Part shown: positions 1 through 10,978 of the stretch, in pieces | Layout of the letters: every line of letters starts with the position of its first letter | Numbering within the stretch: position 1 is the first letter of the stretch | Source of the DNA: Tetrahymena thermophila SB210 | Lineage: Eukaryota; Ciliophora; Oligohymenophorea; Hymenostomatida; Tetrahymenidae | Length of the DNA: 64,000 nucleotides | Assembly (NCBI RefSeq): GCF_000189635.1 | Contig: NW_002476413.1 | Location: forward strand, 186,001-250,000 | Direction of reading: 5' to 3' | Position numbers and translations under genes: made by a program | The notes under the pieces: generated by a model | Seen by the model: the letters and a program-made list of their open reading frames with translations, nothing else | Told to the model about the DNA's origin: nothing | The model's database searches: none

Positions 1-305
1 TTTGGTAGCTTTCTATGTTATTAATTCACAATTACAGCATCAAAATGCCCTCCATCTATTTTACCTGTAAAAAGCAATCTAATTTGCTAAGAAGTTGAAT
101 TATAAAACTTCTTACCTTCATGCTTAAAAACTTCACTAGGTTTTTCTAAGTCTACACAGTCACGGTAAAGAGTAATAGATTGCTTAAGATATTCTGCCGT
201 TATTTTTATGATTGGATATGTTGCAAATTGGCCATTCGTCTTAATTAATTTGCTAATTTCTTATTATTGATCTATTGGAATAAATTGGAATTATTTTTTT
301 GACAT
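1..305 (-). CDS. Partial OTU-like cysteine protease fragment (runs off left edge)
   Basis: Read with the ciliate code, an uninterrupted frame runs from an ATG at 305-303 to the window edge (101 codons plus 2 nt). The peptide has TNGQFATYPIIKITAEYL, then QIRLLF, then GGHFDAV. OTU-family deubiquitinases have a late segment with a small-residue/aromatic stretch followed by a catalytic His in an HYD/HFD-type motif, and this matches that second half. The catalytic Cys half should lie upstream but no matching exon is visible in the AT-rich DNA above 305. This may therefore be a truncated relic, a gene with a missed 5' exon, or part of a transposon-borne OTU gene of the kind common in Tetrahymena. 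Family call moderate, completeness unknown. Confidence 0.5.
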
Positions 306-385
306 AAACTAACAAAAATTTATGTCACTTTATGTCTTCGCACTTTTATGTTTATGTTAAAATTATGTCACATATTCGAAACCCC

Positions 386-425
<40 letters not shown>

Positions 426-520
426 GTAGATAATGTGATTTTTATTGAATAAATAACTAATAAAAACAGTAAATTTAATCATAGAAAAAAATAATTAAAT
501 TGAGGAGACAATTCTTTCTT
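306..520. other. Intergenic, degenerate TTTATGT repeats
   Basis: No coding signal. Between about 318 and 375 the motif TTTATGT(C) recurs four or five times in degenerate tandem form, just 5' of the OTU-like frame. The rest is AT-rich and includes the trinucleotide tract listed separately. Confidence 0.5.
386..426. repeat. (TAA)n trinucleotide microsatellite
   Basis: About thirteen uninterrupted TAA/AAT units followed by TAG TAG. Pure simple repeat with no associated gene. Confidence 0.95.
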
Positions 521-1450
521 CCAATCAAATTACACCTTAATTACTTTCAGGTTTTTTATTCTTTTTCTTCTCATAAAATGTAAAATTTAAAATAATAATA
601 TTTCAATTTAAAAAATATATTAAATGAAAATAGTATTGAGCTATGTTAGAACAAATCTTTAAACATATTACTAATAACTTTTTGCCTCTAATCCAATTCT
701 TTGCAGCAGTAAAACTACATAAATTTAGTTATCCTATTTGAAAACATTTTTAATGTACGAAGTGAATACTTAATAAATTAAGGAAGTTAAAGCAGTCTGT
801 CAAAAAATGATGTAGAATTTAACAAGTATTTGTAGGGTCTTTAAAGAAACAATTATACAGTGCAAAATAAATTGAATGCAACTCAAAGAGTCAAATAGTA
901 TTTTGAACTTATAAATGCAAATCAGTAACTTATTTTGTGATAGAAAAGAGTTCGTAATACATTTTTTAAAAATTAATTAAAACAATAAAATGAAATTTTG
1001 CTATTAAAATTATAAAAAATTTTCAAAATATCATTTTAAAAATTGCCTATTTTATAAAAAAAACTCTTCTTTACTAAATTTTATGAAATTAAAATTCTAG
1101 TTTTTTTTATTTTATTTTATTATTTTATTTATTTTAAAATTAAAAGGAGGGAGCAGGATAATAGAAAAGATCATCTAGAAATTAATTTTTTGAAATAAAA
1201 TAATTATTGGTGCCAAAGTATTATTTATTTTAATCAACTATTAATAATTCTATCCTACTTAATGGTGTAGTAATACTTCTAAACTTTGTTATCATCTTAC
1301 ACTAATAAATGCAGATTTAAATAAATTCTCTTAATATTTATTTTTAACCTTACGCTAGTGCCAGTTATGATACTATCGTTTATAGTTTTATTCTTACAAT
1401 TAAATATGTAATAGTAATCATTTAAAAACTATCAAAATATTTAATTTAAT
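521..1450 (+). pseudogene. Orphan N-terminal module of the REJ/GPS receptor family (relic)
   Basis: This matches exons 1-4 of the four intact receptor genes, in order. A CCAATCAAAT element lies at 521-530. A signal-peptide remnant has lost its ATG through a deletion after the promoter element. The exon-2 remnant is near 630-710, the exon-3 remnant near 755-950, and the exon-4 remnant near 1145-1411, ending in the same TAT|GTAATA donor. Decay is clear: the exon-3 acceptor CAG is now TAC and its first conserved Cys codon is TAC. No cysteine-rich exon follows; the sequence instead runs into the propeller relic. It is a truncated duplicate, not a working gene. Confidence 0.75.
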
Positions 1451-1539
1451 ATTTTCAATTAATCGATTAGAGGGAATCACAAATAAAAAAATGTTCACTG
1501 TTATCATTATTATATCAGTATAAAGATGAAATATGAATT

Positions 1540-2482
1540 TAGTAAATTTATTTTTTGTTAGTTAAAGAGTTCTATTATCTCAACAATGGTCAGATGTTAT
1601 TTAAAATTTTGCTTTGTTTTATAAAAATCCTTTATCTTCTAGGTTTTCTAGTTTACACTATTTTTAAAGAAAAGGTTTATTTCTACCTTATATTATCTTA
1701 CCATAAAATTTGTGTTATCATAAATTCAAATTATAAAGGTTTCCAAATCTTGTAATTTAGGGTTCTATACAAAACTATTACATTTGATTTTAAAGTAAAT
1801 TTCATTCAATAAGGAAGTTAGTTCACAGAAGATCATAGTTTATCACATTCAAGTTAAAAAATCTTCTTAAAAGTGAGCATTAAACATTCTCAATTTTTTT
1901 AAAAGCTTGTTCCAAATGAATATCAAAAACTATAATTAATTGATTCTCCTAAATTTGGTTTAAAAATAAAAGGTGTTGATTCAGCAATTACATAAAAATC
2001 AGCGATTAGGACATTAAAAATTAGTCAATATGGAAACTTATTTTAACTTAAAACCAATAGTTGGCTTTTTTCCAATTTAAATAATCTCAAGAGAAGCTTT
2101 TTTATTAATTGAATTTGAGTTTTTATATTTTTGGTGTAAATTAGGATGTGAGGAGAGCTAAGAAATTTTTGGTCATTTTCATTTTTCTTTTGGAACAGTT
2201 TTTAAGTCATTGAAGTACCAACCATTTTTTTATCTTAACTAAATTTAAGATTAGATTACAGTATTTTGTTTAAGGAATTAAATTGAATAAATTAAACGAT
2301 CGTCATAAATTAATCGAATGAAATGAGATCTTTGAGAAATGATAATAAATAGGAAAAGATATTAGTTGTTTAAATTTGGATTAACTTTTAATAAATTTAG
2401 AATTAAATTCCATTTATATAGTACGAATTGCCCTCACCCTTTGATAATCAAATAGAGAGAATAATCAAATGATCTTATCCAC
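1540..2482 (-). pseudogene. Internally deleted relic of the propeller/cadherin gene
   Basis: Positions 1540 to about 2270 align with 11140-11910, the C-terminal coding part of the intact minus-strand gene at 10979-16153. Positions 2356-2482 align with 15090-15215, in its propeller. The roughly 3 kb between these two parts in the intact gene is missing here. Many substitutions and indels break the frame. Immediately beyond it, about 2500-2830 aligns with 16540-16830, the DNA upstream of the intact gene. The whole is a shrunken copy of gene plus upstream flank. Confidence 0.75.
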
Positions 2483-3187
2483 TCTTTAGATCTGACCAAA
2501 TTAAATTAAACCTTGAATTGAAATATTTCTACTATTTAATTAAATCAGTAAAAGCATTTGAAGACAAATAATATAAAATATAATGACAAGAAAAATATGG
2601 TATTTTAAAAAACATATAATAGCTTATCAAATAATATAAATAACTTAAGAATGCTTTTAATTATTATAAGCTTAAAATAAGCTAATAAATTACATATTAT
2701 TTAATTTGTAACAAAAATCGTGACTTTAGTTTGTAAAGGTGTTTAGAGCTGGGGCTAAGAAGTGGAAAAAGTGCTTTTTTTTAATTAAAATTAATTACAT
2801 GAAAAACTAACATTTTTTGAATTTTTAATGAACAAATTTTTTGTGAGCCCTGGGTTTTTAGGGCTTGAAATTAATTATTTTCGTAGGTTATCGATAGAGG
2901 AGATTCCCAAAATATAATTTGTTTGATTGTAATTACTTAGTTTCTAACTCAAAAAGAGACTAATAGTTTGAGTTAATTTATGGATTTGCATGCAATTTAT
3001 CTTAAAATGGTAGATCTTTCATTTCGCTCAAATTTATATAAAAGTAAATAACCAAGGTGTTTATGCTGTTTTTTCTATCAATTAAATTGTACTTTTCTAA
3101 CTATTTCTATTTAAATAGCTAATTTTTGTGATAAACTGAAATTAATAAAAAGTAAAAAATCAAATTAAATAACTTGAAATTAATAAT
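2483..3187. other. Intergenic: copied flank and 5' flank of receptor gene 1
   Basis: The left part to about 2830 is a decayed copy of 16540-16830. A 6-bp inverted repeat AGCCCT...AGGGCT lies at 2846-2865, and a similar run occurs near 57077. From about 3060 the sequence aligns with the DNA just upstream of the other receptor genes, with a degraded form of their CCAATCAAAT element (ATCAATTAAAT near 3077). No gene is seen. Confidence 0.55.
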
Positions 3188-6100
3188 ATGGTAAAAGATA
3201 AATTCTCATTTTTCATACTTCTTATTCTCTTAAAACGTAAATTTAAAAATAAAAATATTTGCAATTTAAGAATATAATAAATAAAATAGTATTAAGTTAC
3301 GTTATAACTAAAACTTAAGAAGATTGTTCTAGTATTTTATCCAAAAGATCATTTGTTTCTAGCAGTAAAACTTAAAAAGAGCAGTTTTTTTATTTAAAAT
3401 ATGTTTTTTAATTCAGGAAGTGAATGCCTAATAAATTAAGGTCCTCCAAGCAGTCCATCAAATAATGATGTAGAATTTTCATAGAATTTGTAGGGTCTTT
3501 AAAGTAACCCTTGCATAGGAGTAAAATAAATTGTATGCAACTCAAAAAGCGAATTAGTACTTTCAACTGACAATTGCAAATCAGATACTAATTTTGCGAT
3601 ACAAAAGTCATCGTAATAAATTTGTTAAAAATGAATGAAAGCAATAAAATATTTTGAAATTAGAATCCTACTCTTATAGAATTTTATGAATTTATTTATT
3701 TTAAAATTTAAAATTAAAAGGAGCAAGTTAATACAAAAGATCTATCTAGAAATAAACTATTTGGTAGAATCTGGTTAAAGTTTCACTGCCAATAGTATTT
3801 ATTAAGTCAATTCTTAGCCATTCTAAAATAGTGGCTAATTTGATTTATATTGTGGATCAAATTACTTTCATCTTACATAAATAAATGCTGATATAAACTC
3901 ATATAGTCTTAGCATTTCATTTAAACCTTACCCAAGTTAAAGTTATAACACTGCCGTTTATGGGTTTATTCTTGCAATATAATATGTAATAATAATCAAT
4001 TTAAAAAAAACTATCAAAATATTTAATTTAATGTTTTCAATTAATTAATTAGAGGGGAATCACATGTAAAAAAAAAATGTTAATAATAAATTGTTTAATT
4101 TTTTTCATGAACCTTTTATTTAAATCCATAAATATAAATAATAATTACCTTCCTCCTCCTTATTAATTTAAAAATAAATAATCATTCTTAAAATAAATTT
4201 ATTTAAATAGCTGTTTATGATTTTCTTAGTTTATCATATTTTAAATTAAAAAATTTTAATATATTTACAAAATAAACTACACTTCTAATGACAAATAAGT
4301 TTTTGATTATTCTAATCATATTTTTTTATATTTTAAAGTGCCCTGATTCATGTGTTTCATGTAATGACAGTGGATGTACATAATGCTCACCAGGCTATAC
4401 TTTATCTAATGGTACTTGTAGTGTATCGTGCGATATTTCTTGTTCCACTTGCTCAGGACCTGGAGTAAATTAATGCACTATATGTAACAATAATTATTAT
4501 ATATCTGATAAAAATAATTATTGCGTTTCTTCATGTGATTCGAATTAATATATTGATTCAACTTCTCCACAAAAATATTGCAGGTCTTGCGTAAATAATT
4601 GTTAGACTTGTACCAACTCAAATAGCTGTTAAAAATGCTTAACTAGCTACTATTATACTGGTTATTCATGTGCCCCTTGCGATAACACTTGCTATAGTTG
4701 CTCAGGTCCTGGAAAAAACTAATGCATTAAATGCTAATATAATTATTATATTTCTGAGAAATTAAATAATTATTGTGACCCAAATTGCGACTTAACTTCA
4801 GGCTAATTTATAGATTATTCAAACCCTGATCAAAAATATTGTAAAAAGTGTATTAGTAATTGTTAGACTTGCACCAACTCAAATAGCTGTTAAAAATGCT
4901 TAACTAGCTACTACTATACTGGTAGTTCATGTGCCCCTTGCGATAACACTTGCTATAGCTGCTCAGGTCCTGCAAAAAACTAATGCATTAAATGCTAAAA
5001 TAATTATTATATTTCTGAAAAATTAAATAATTATTGTGACCCAAATTGCGACTTAACTTCAGGCTAATTTATAGATTATTCAAACCCTGATCAAAAATAT
5101 TGTAAAAATTGTATTAGTAATTGTAAGAGTTGTAATAATAATACTAGCTGTACAACATGCATAGACAATTATTATGTTTCTGGTAATACTTGCTCTCCTT
5201 GTGACAATTCTTGTAAGTATTGTTAAGGGCCTGGAGTTAATTAATGCATTGTTTGTAGATAATCTGGATATTTTATTTAACCTGATAATAATAATACATG
5301 TGTTCAATCTTGTGATCAAAATAATGGCTATTATATTGATAAATTAGTTAATCGTTAATAGTGGTACTGCAAAAAGTGCCTCTTATCATGTAAAACTTGC
5401 TCAAATGGAAATAGTTGTAGTACATGCTTTGATTAAAACTTTTTAGATTCTTCGAACTAATGTTAGCCTTGCCACTCATCATGCCAAACTTGTAATGGTA
5501 CATAAAATACAAATTGTATAATTTGTAAATCTGGTTTACACATGTAACTCAGCACAAATTTATGTGTCCAATAATGTGATTCAAATGAATTTTTGAATGC
5601 ATTATCATAATGCTAAAAATGTGATAACTCTTGTAAAACTTGTGATGGCTCCTCGCCAAACAATTGCAAAAGTTGTTATTCAAGTTTTTACCTTTATAAT
5701 AAAAGCTGTGTTCCTGTATGTCCAAACGGCTACTCGCTAAATACTAACACTCTTGCTTGTGAACCTTGCTAAGATAAATTAAGCTGTAATAACTGCTATA
5801 ACACTTGCTAATTATGTACTTTAGCATAAATTTAAACTCAGAAATGTAACACATGTTATACCGAAACAAGAAGATTAGATCCAAATAATAACTGCACTTG
5901 CTTAAATCCAAAAGACAAAAGAAATTTATTTTACTAATGCAGTTATTAAAATATAGCCGTCTTATATGCCAGTTTAAGTGAAAGTATTCCTTAGTTAATT
6001 ATTGATTTTGGCTCACCATTAAAGTCAATAGTAAGTTCACCAAATTAACTCTGCAAGTAGGTGTTTGAAGATTAAACATTTGCTTTGCTAGGATCGGATT

Positions 6101-9100
6101 GTTCATGCTCAATTACTGATAGCTAATTTATTGTCACTTTGAGTAATTATTTATATATTTTTCCAAAATAAATTTTAATGTATTTATTTAATTTATAATA
6201 TTTAGCCAACTCTTCTAGTATTATGGAGAATAATCTTATATATTTCAAATCTGGAATCTTGCAGTTTTAGGATTATAATGTTTTTATAGACACATTTTAT
6301 AGAAATATAGTTTACTAAAATAAGACTGATAATCCTTTACTATAATTTCAAAGTAATTTTATAGAAAATACATGTAATCCTGTAATGGTTACTCTAAGTG
6401 ATTTAAAGAATGATGCAGGTAGAGGTTTTTTTAATTTAACATGGTCATTGGAGGAAATAACTGGAATTACAAGAGATGAGTAGATCTAAAGCATCAATTA
6501 AATAATGAAAACAGCAAGTTAAAATTTGAATAGAACATTAATCATAGACCCTTCAAACTTACCTCCTAATCAAAATATTACTATAAAATTTAGCTTTTTA
6601 CTAAAAGTAAACAGAACTGGCTAACAGACGTTTAAAATATTTTACAGAAAAGAAAAAATCATCAGGATAAATTATCAGCAATCGATTTATCCACCTATAT
6701 ATAGGTATCGTATTTATTATTAGTATAATTCTAAGGTTATTTTTATAAATTAGGTACAAGAGCTTGAGTTTCTACTTTTAGTTTTACATTGAAGCATGTG
6801 AGTTTGGAAATAGTACATATTTTAATGAGCCAACTGATCTTAAAATAGTTTCTCCTTAGCTAACTTAAATAGAGCAAAATATTAAAAACTATAATGAATC
6901 TAGTTTTTAATTAGACATACCTCCTTACACATTTTAATCGAATTAAACATTTAATACTAGTGTAATCCATTTTTTATTTTATTTTAATTTAAATTAATAA
7001 GAGTTTTCTCCTACTAAATTAAATTTATTTTAGGATATGAATAAATTAATCATTCCAAATTATTCTTATTTTTATTCTAAAATACTTTATTATTGTAGGC
7101 CCTTTTTTATTAACACCAAAATTTTTATTTTGGAAAATTTTATTTTCCTAAGATAAATTTTTTTAAATCAAAATTTAAAAAAAAAAACCAAATGTTTAAT
7201 ATTAAATTAAATACAAATATATAAATATATTTTAAATTCCACATCCTTTTTAAGATAGATAATATAAGTAAAAAAATTTTATTTTCGAACAATAATAAAG
7301 TTTTTAAATTTTGTACTTTTTGATTTGAGTGATTAAATTTTTTCTTAAAAAATTAAAAATTAATTATTTTAATAAAAATTTAGATAATTTTAAATCTTAC
7401 ATCTGATAACAGGATCAGTTCTATAAAAAATATATCTATTGATGTACTCATTTCGAATTTATATTTGTCTATAGTTGGAGGATCTAATTTTATTGTTAGT
7501 TATCAAAAATAATTTGATTTGGTATCAGAATTTAGAGATTATGAAGTTCAAGATCAAACTTCCCTTTTAGGTGTTACTTTTACCTGGTAGTGCAAGAGTT
7601 TATCAAGTGAAGATCGCATTTGCTATGACTACAATCATCAAATAGTTTAAATAAATCAAGGGATAAGCTCAATCTCTTTCCCTGAAAGAAACTTCCAGCC
7701 CTATAGCATCATAGTTTTAACAATAGAAGGATAAAAAGAAAAAAGGTCAGCTAATTTTACAGCCACTTGTATTTTTACAGAATTAGATATTCCTCCATTA
7801 ATTGTTTTATAACCCCCACAGCAATAAAATCAGAAAATAAATTTAAATTAAGATCTTAACTTTGTTATTCAATACGGTTCCAATATTTCTTCGGATATTT
7901 TATCATATGCTGGAGCTTTGTTGTATAAAAATAAAATAGTTGGAGCCATAAAATTTGATTACTACTAGGTAAAATTTAGAATATGGAGCTATTTTTAAAA
8001 TATAGATCCTTCCATTCCAACAGTTTAAGTACGTTTTTCAGTTTACAATCCATCTTATGTCATGCCAAGTTTAGCAACAATTACCCTTTTAATTAACATT
8101 CCTCCTAAAAATTGCATTCTTTCTATAAGTCCAAACCAAGGAGTAGCACTCTAAACAATTTTTTCTATCAAGTTCTCAAATTGTGTTGATGAAGACTCTC
8201 CTTTAACTTACTAGTTCTTTTACTATAATAACCAAGCTGATTACGAACTAGAACTAGATTCCCCTTGGAATATTTCAAGAAGATTAATAAAAGATTAAAC
8301 AACTAGCTATGTGATGAACACTACTCTACCTTAAGGAAGCTTAGTGATAATGAGCCAAGTAATGGACTCTTAACTTGGAATTTCTAATAGCACTTTAACT
8401 ATTCAAGTTAATGGACAAAATGAAACAGAAGATAATTATTATTAACTTGTGGACTAACTTATAAAATAAGCCTAATAAAATTCTCAATCATTTAATGACT
8501 AAATAGTTTCTTTGAGTATTATTGGAGAAGATTTAAGCAAAAACAAACAATTTTAGGCCTCTCAGAAAATCAATGATCTGAAAGCTTAACTCATATCGAA
8601 TTTGTAGGAAAAATCATTTTAATTACCCTAATTTTCTCTTCTATCAACTTATGCAAATAAAGTAATTGCATAACTGCAGTAAACTCTCACAGATTCAAAA
8701 GAGAATTAGAAAGACTCAATTTACAACCAACTGCAAAAGATCATATAACATACATTATTAAGTATATAATATAACAACGCAAGTTCACTTTAATAAAATA
8801 ATGATATTTATATGCAAAATCTGATTGATTCTTTTAAAATTTTAAATTCCACAGTCAATTAAGGTAGCTCAATGCTGGATTTTGAACATTATAACAATAT
8901 ATCTTTCCAGATAGGAAGTATACTTTCTAACAGCACACTCCCGAATCAAGGGTCACTCATATTAGATGGTAATCTATCTTCTTTACTGTCTGACACAATA
9001 ACTCAAAAAAATATATATAGATATGCACTACCATTTAATGACTCAGATTCTTAAAATTCTACAAATTAATTCAACATAGTTAGAAACACATATGCATTAA

Positions 9101-10626
9101 ATATTTATGAAAAAACAACTAAATTTCAAGAATATGTGAAGTAATATGAGAATATTAGCTCGAATTTTTAATATTCAAAAAACAAAGTAATAACTACTAC
9201 AATAAACAGTACAAGTTCTTAAAATTTATTGAATGATTCTAGAGTTGCTTATTAATTTAATAATGCAGTTTCTAGCAAAAAATATAACATGACTTGTTTA
9301 TAATAAAATGATGTCAAATGGTCTAAGAATGATTGCAGTATCTTAAAATAATAGTAAAATAACTTCAAGTGCTTGTGTTAATCATAATCTCCTACAACAA
9401 TTATTGAAGACATAGATGACATGTTTTTAAAAAATAAAAATCTAGATACAGTATTAGGAGAATAAGGAATATTAAACATACTGAAATTTAAAGAGTTCTA
9501 CTTATATGCATCCTTTTGGGTTCTCTCAACTTTTACTGCACTTGAAATTTTTTTGCTTATTTTAGGAAAATACTTAGATCGTAAAACAAGATAAAAAATT
9601 ATCTCATAGGTTTTTCCAGATAAGTTAATTAGTCAATAGATTAAAGATTAAGAATTTTTAGATTAAGCTGACATATAAACTTTCCCGAAAATATAATTAG
9701 TGAATGAAGACTAGCAACCTAAGGTAGAGCCATTTACTCCACCTTAAATTAATAAGCAATATCCAAGTTTAATTCTATAGAATGGTCAGTCTTAAAAATC
9801 TCCAAAACAAATATAGTCTATTTAGCCAAGTGAAAGAAATTAAATGGTGCCTTATGCAAGACGTAAAAGGACTAAGTTTTTGCATTTATAAACATAAGAA
9901 AAATTCCCAGAGAGTAGTTCAAATAACTTATCTTAAAACCGAATATAGGATAATTAACTTTAAATTTTTAAATAACGAAGTATCTTTGATTAAGATGAAA
10001 ATCCTTAACAGTCGATTTAAATAACTTCATAAAATGAAACAAAAGAAATTTAAGATTCCCATATAAAATAACAGTAATAAATTGCATTTGAAAAGGCTTC
10101 TTGCTTCAAAAAGATAGCAATTTTTCATTAATTCTTGAGTATTTTTTATCTTTATGATGAAATAATTTCAAGACCTACTCGATTCACTCTGTTTTATATA
10201 AAGAATATTCATACTTTATCAATTTCCTTACTATTTTCTTAATACAAGCATATTATTTAGTAAGTAATAATTGCTTTAATTAACAGCTTAGTTATAGGTT
10301 TAAGTACTTTTTTTATTTAATTCACATACAAAAAAGGTAAGTTTGGAAAAATAATATCTGTCATTTTTTAAATTGGACTCTGTTTGGTTTATCTTTATAT
10401 AATATTGGCAATATCTAGTGGAAAATCTGTGAGTGAATCAAATGAATTCATGATGATTTTCATCTTATCAATGTCAGCAGATTTAATATTTATGTAAGTA
10501 ATCACATCTTCTTTCATGAGTCTATTAGTCAAGAAACACTTTAAAAATATATTACAATATAGCTTTTATGGAAAATTATTTAATCTTTTTCAACTAAAAT
10601 AAGTAATTGAAATGATAGATATTTGA
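3188..10626 (+). CDS. Receptor paralogue 1: Cys-rich/REJ/GPS protein with polycystin-1-like membrane region
   Basis: Eight exons: 3188-3236, 3290-3364, 3417-3612, 3721-3985, 4339-6142, 6206-6704, 6754-6961, 7384-10626; 2112 residues, all phases consistent. Order: signal peptide (1-17); N-terminal domain of unknown family (18-195); CxxC-rich furin-like repeats (196 to about 716); REJ-like region with FTWQC near 1098 and PPKNCILSISPNQG near 1272; GPS-like motif C1670, W1678, C1683, C1695, C1697; helix 1 (about 1735-1760); Gln/Ser-rich linker; FHQFLSIF...RPTRFTLFYIK (from about 1945) and four further helices ending near 2080. REJ plus GPS plus this membrane layout is the plan of polycystin-1/PKDREJ proteins, here without PLAT and channel parts. 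Probably a surface receptor; ligand unknown. Only this copy also has an ATG (4288) just before exon 5, but exons 1-4 are conserved in all four. Introns 4 and 7 are 353 and 422 nt. Confidence 0.82.
4669..5190 (+). repeat. Two tandem 261-bp (87-codon) Cys-repeat units in paralogue 1
   Basis: Units start at the TGT of CAPCDNTCYSCSGPG at 4669 and 4930. The variant CSPCDNSCKYC follows at 5191 at the same 261-bp spacing. Each unit carries two CxxC-rich modules. Unit number differs between paralogues (2, 4, 1, 1). Confidence 0.9.
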
Positions 10627-10978
10627 TTGTATTTTAAATTTAACTCTTCATTTAAACTTGTAATCTTAATTATTTTTTGATATCAGTTTAAAATTAACTT
10701 TTATTTCTATTTAAAATTTAAAAAATAATTTATACCATAAAATATACAAATAAAAAAATCAAATTTTGTAATACTAAATGTTTAAATTTGATATTTAAAA
10801 AAATTCGAACAAACTAAGTACATAAATTAGAGCAGATGATTTATAAAGAAAGAAAGTTAGTACATATAATTTATTAAACAAATATTACAAATTATTATTT
10901 AAATTTCAAAAAAATTACTTAATTTTAAAATTATCTGTGACAAAATATAAACGAATTAATAAATTATTAGGAAAAATT
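10627..10978. other. Intergenic between convergent genes
   Basis: About 350 bp of AT-rich DNA with T- and A-runs between the stop of receptor paralogue 1 and the stop of the minus-strand propeller gene. It must hold both 3' ends. No ORF, RNA or repeat is recognised. Confidence 0.6.

Noticed and set aside
4288-4338. ATG at 4288 as the start of receptor gene 1
   Set aside because: The codon is not conserved in the other three copies, one of which has a TGA there, and a conserved signal-peptide exon set with matching splice phases lies upstream.
6143-6205. Treating the AT-rich stretch after ...IVTLS as coding in paralogue 1 (it is open there)
   Set aside because: In paralogue 3 the same stretch contains TGA and lengths differ by non-multiples of three; GT...AG ends and a consistent phase in all four show an intron.
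9782-10024. 80-codon plus-strand ORF
   Set aside because: It is a shifted frame inside exon 8 of receptor paralogue 1; the real frame is open across it with the ciliate code.
4339-10626. Reading the many TAA/TAG codons as evidence of pseudogenes
   Set aside because: TAA and TAG align with glutamine positions across paralogues while TGA is absent in frame, which is the ciliate code.
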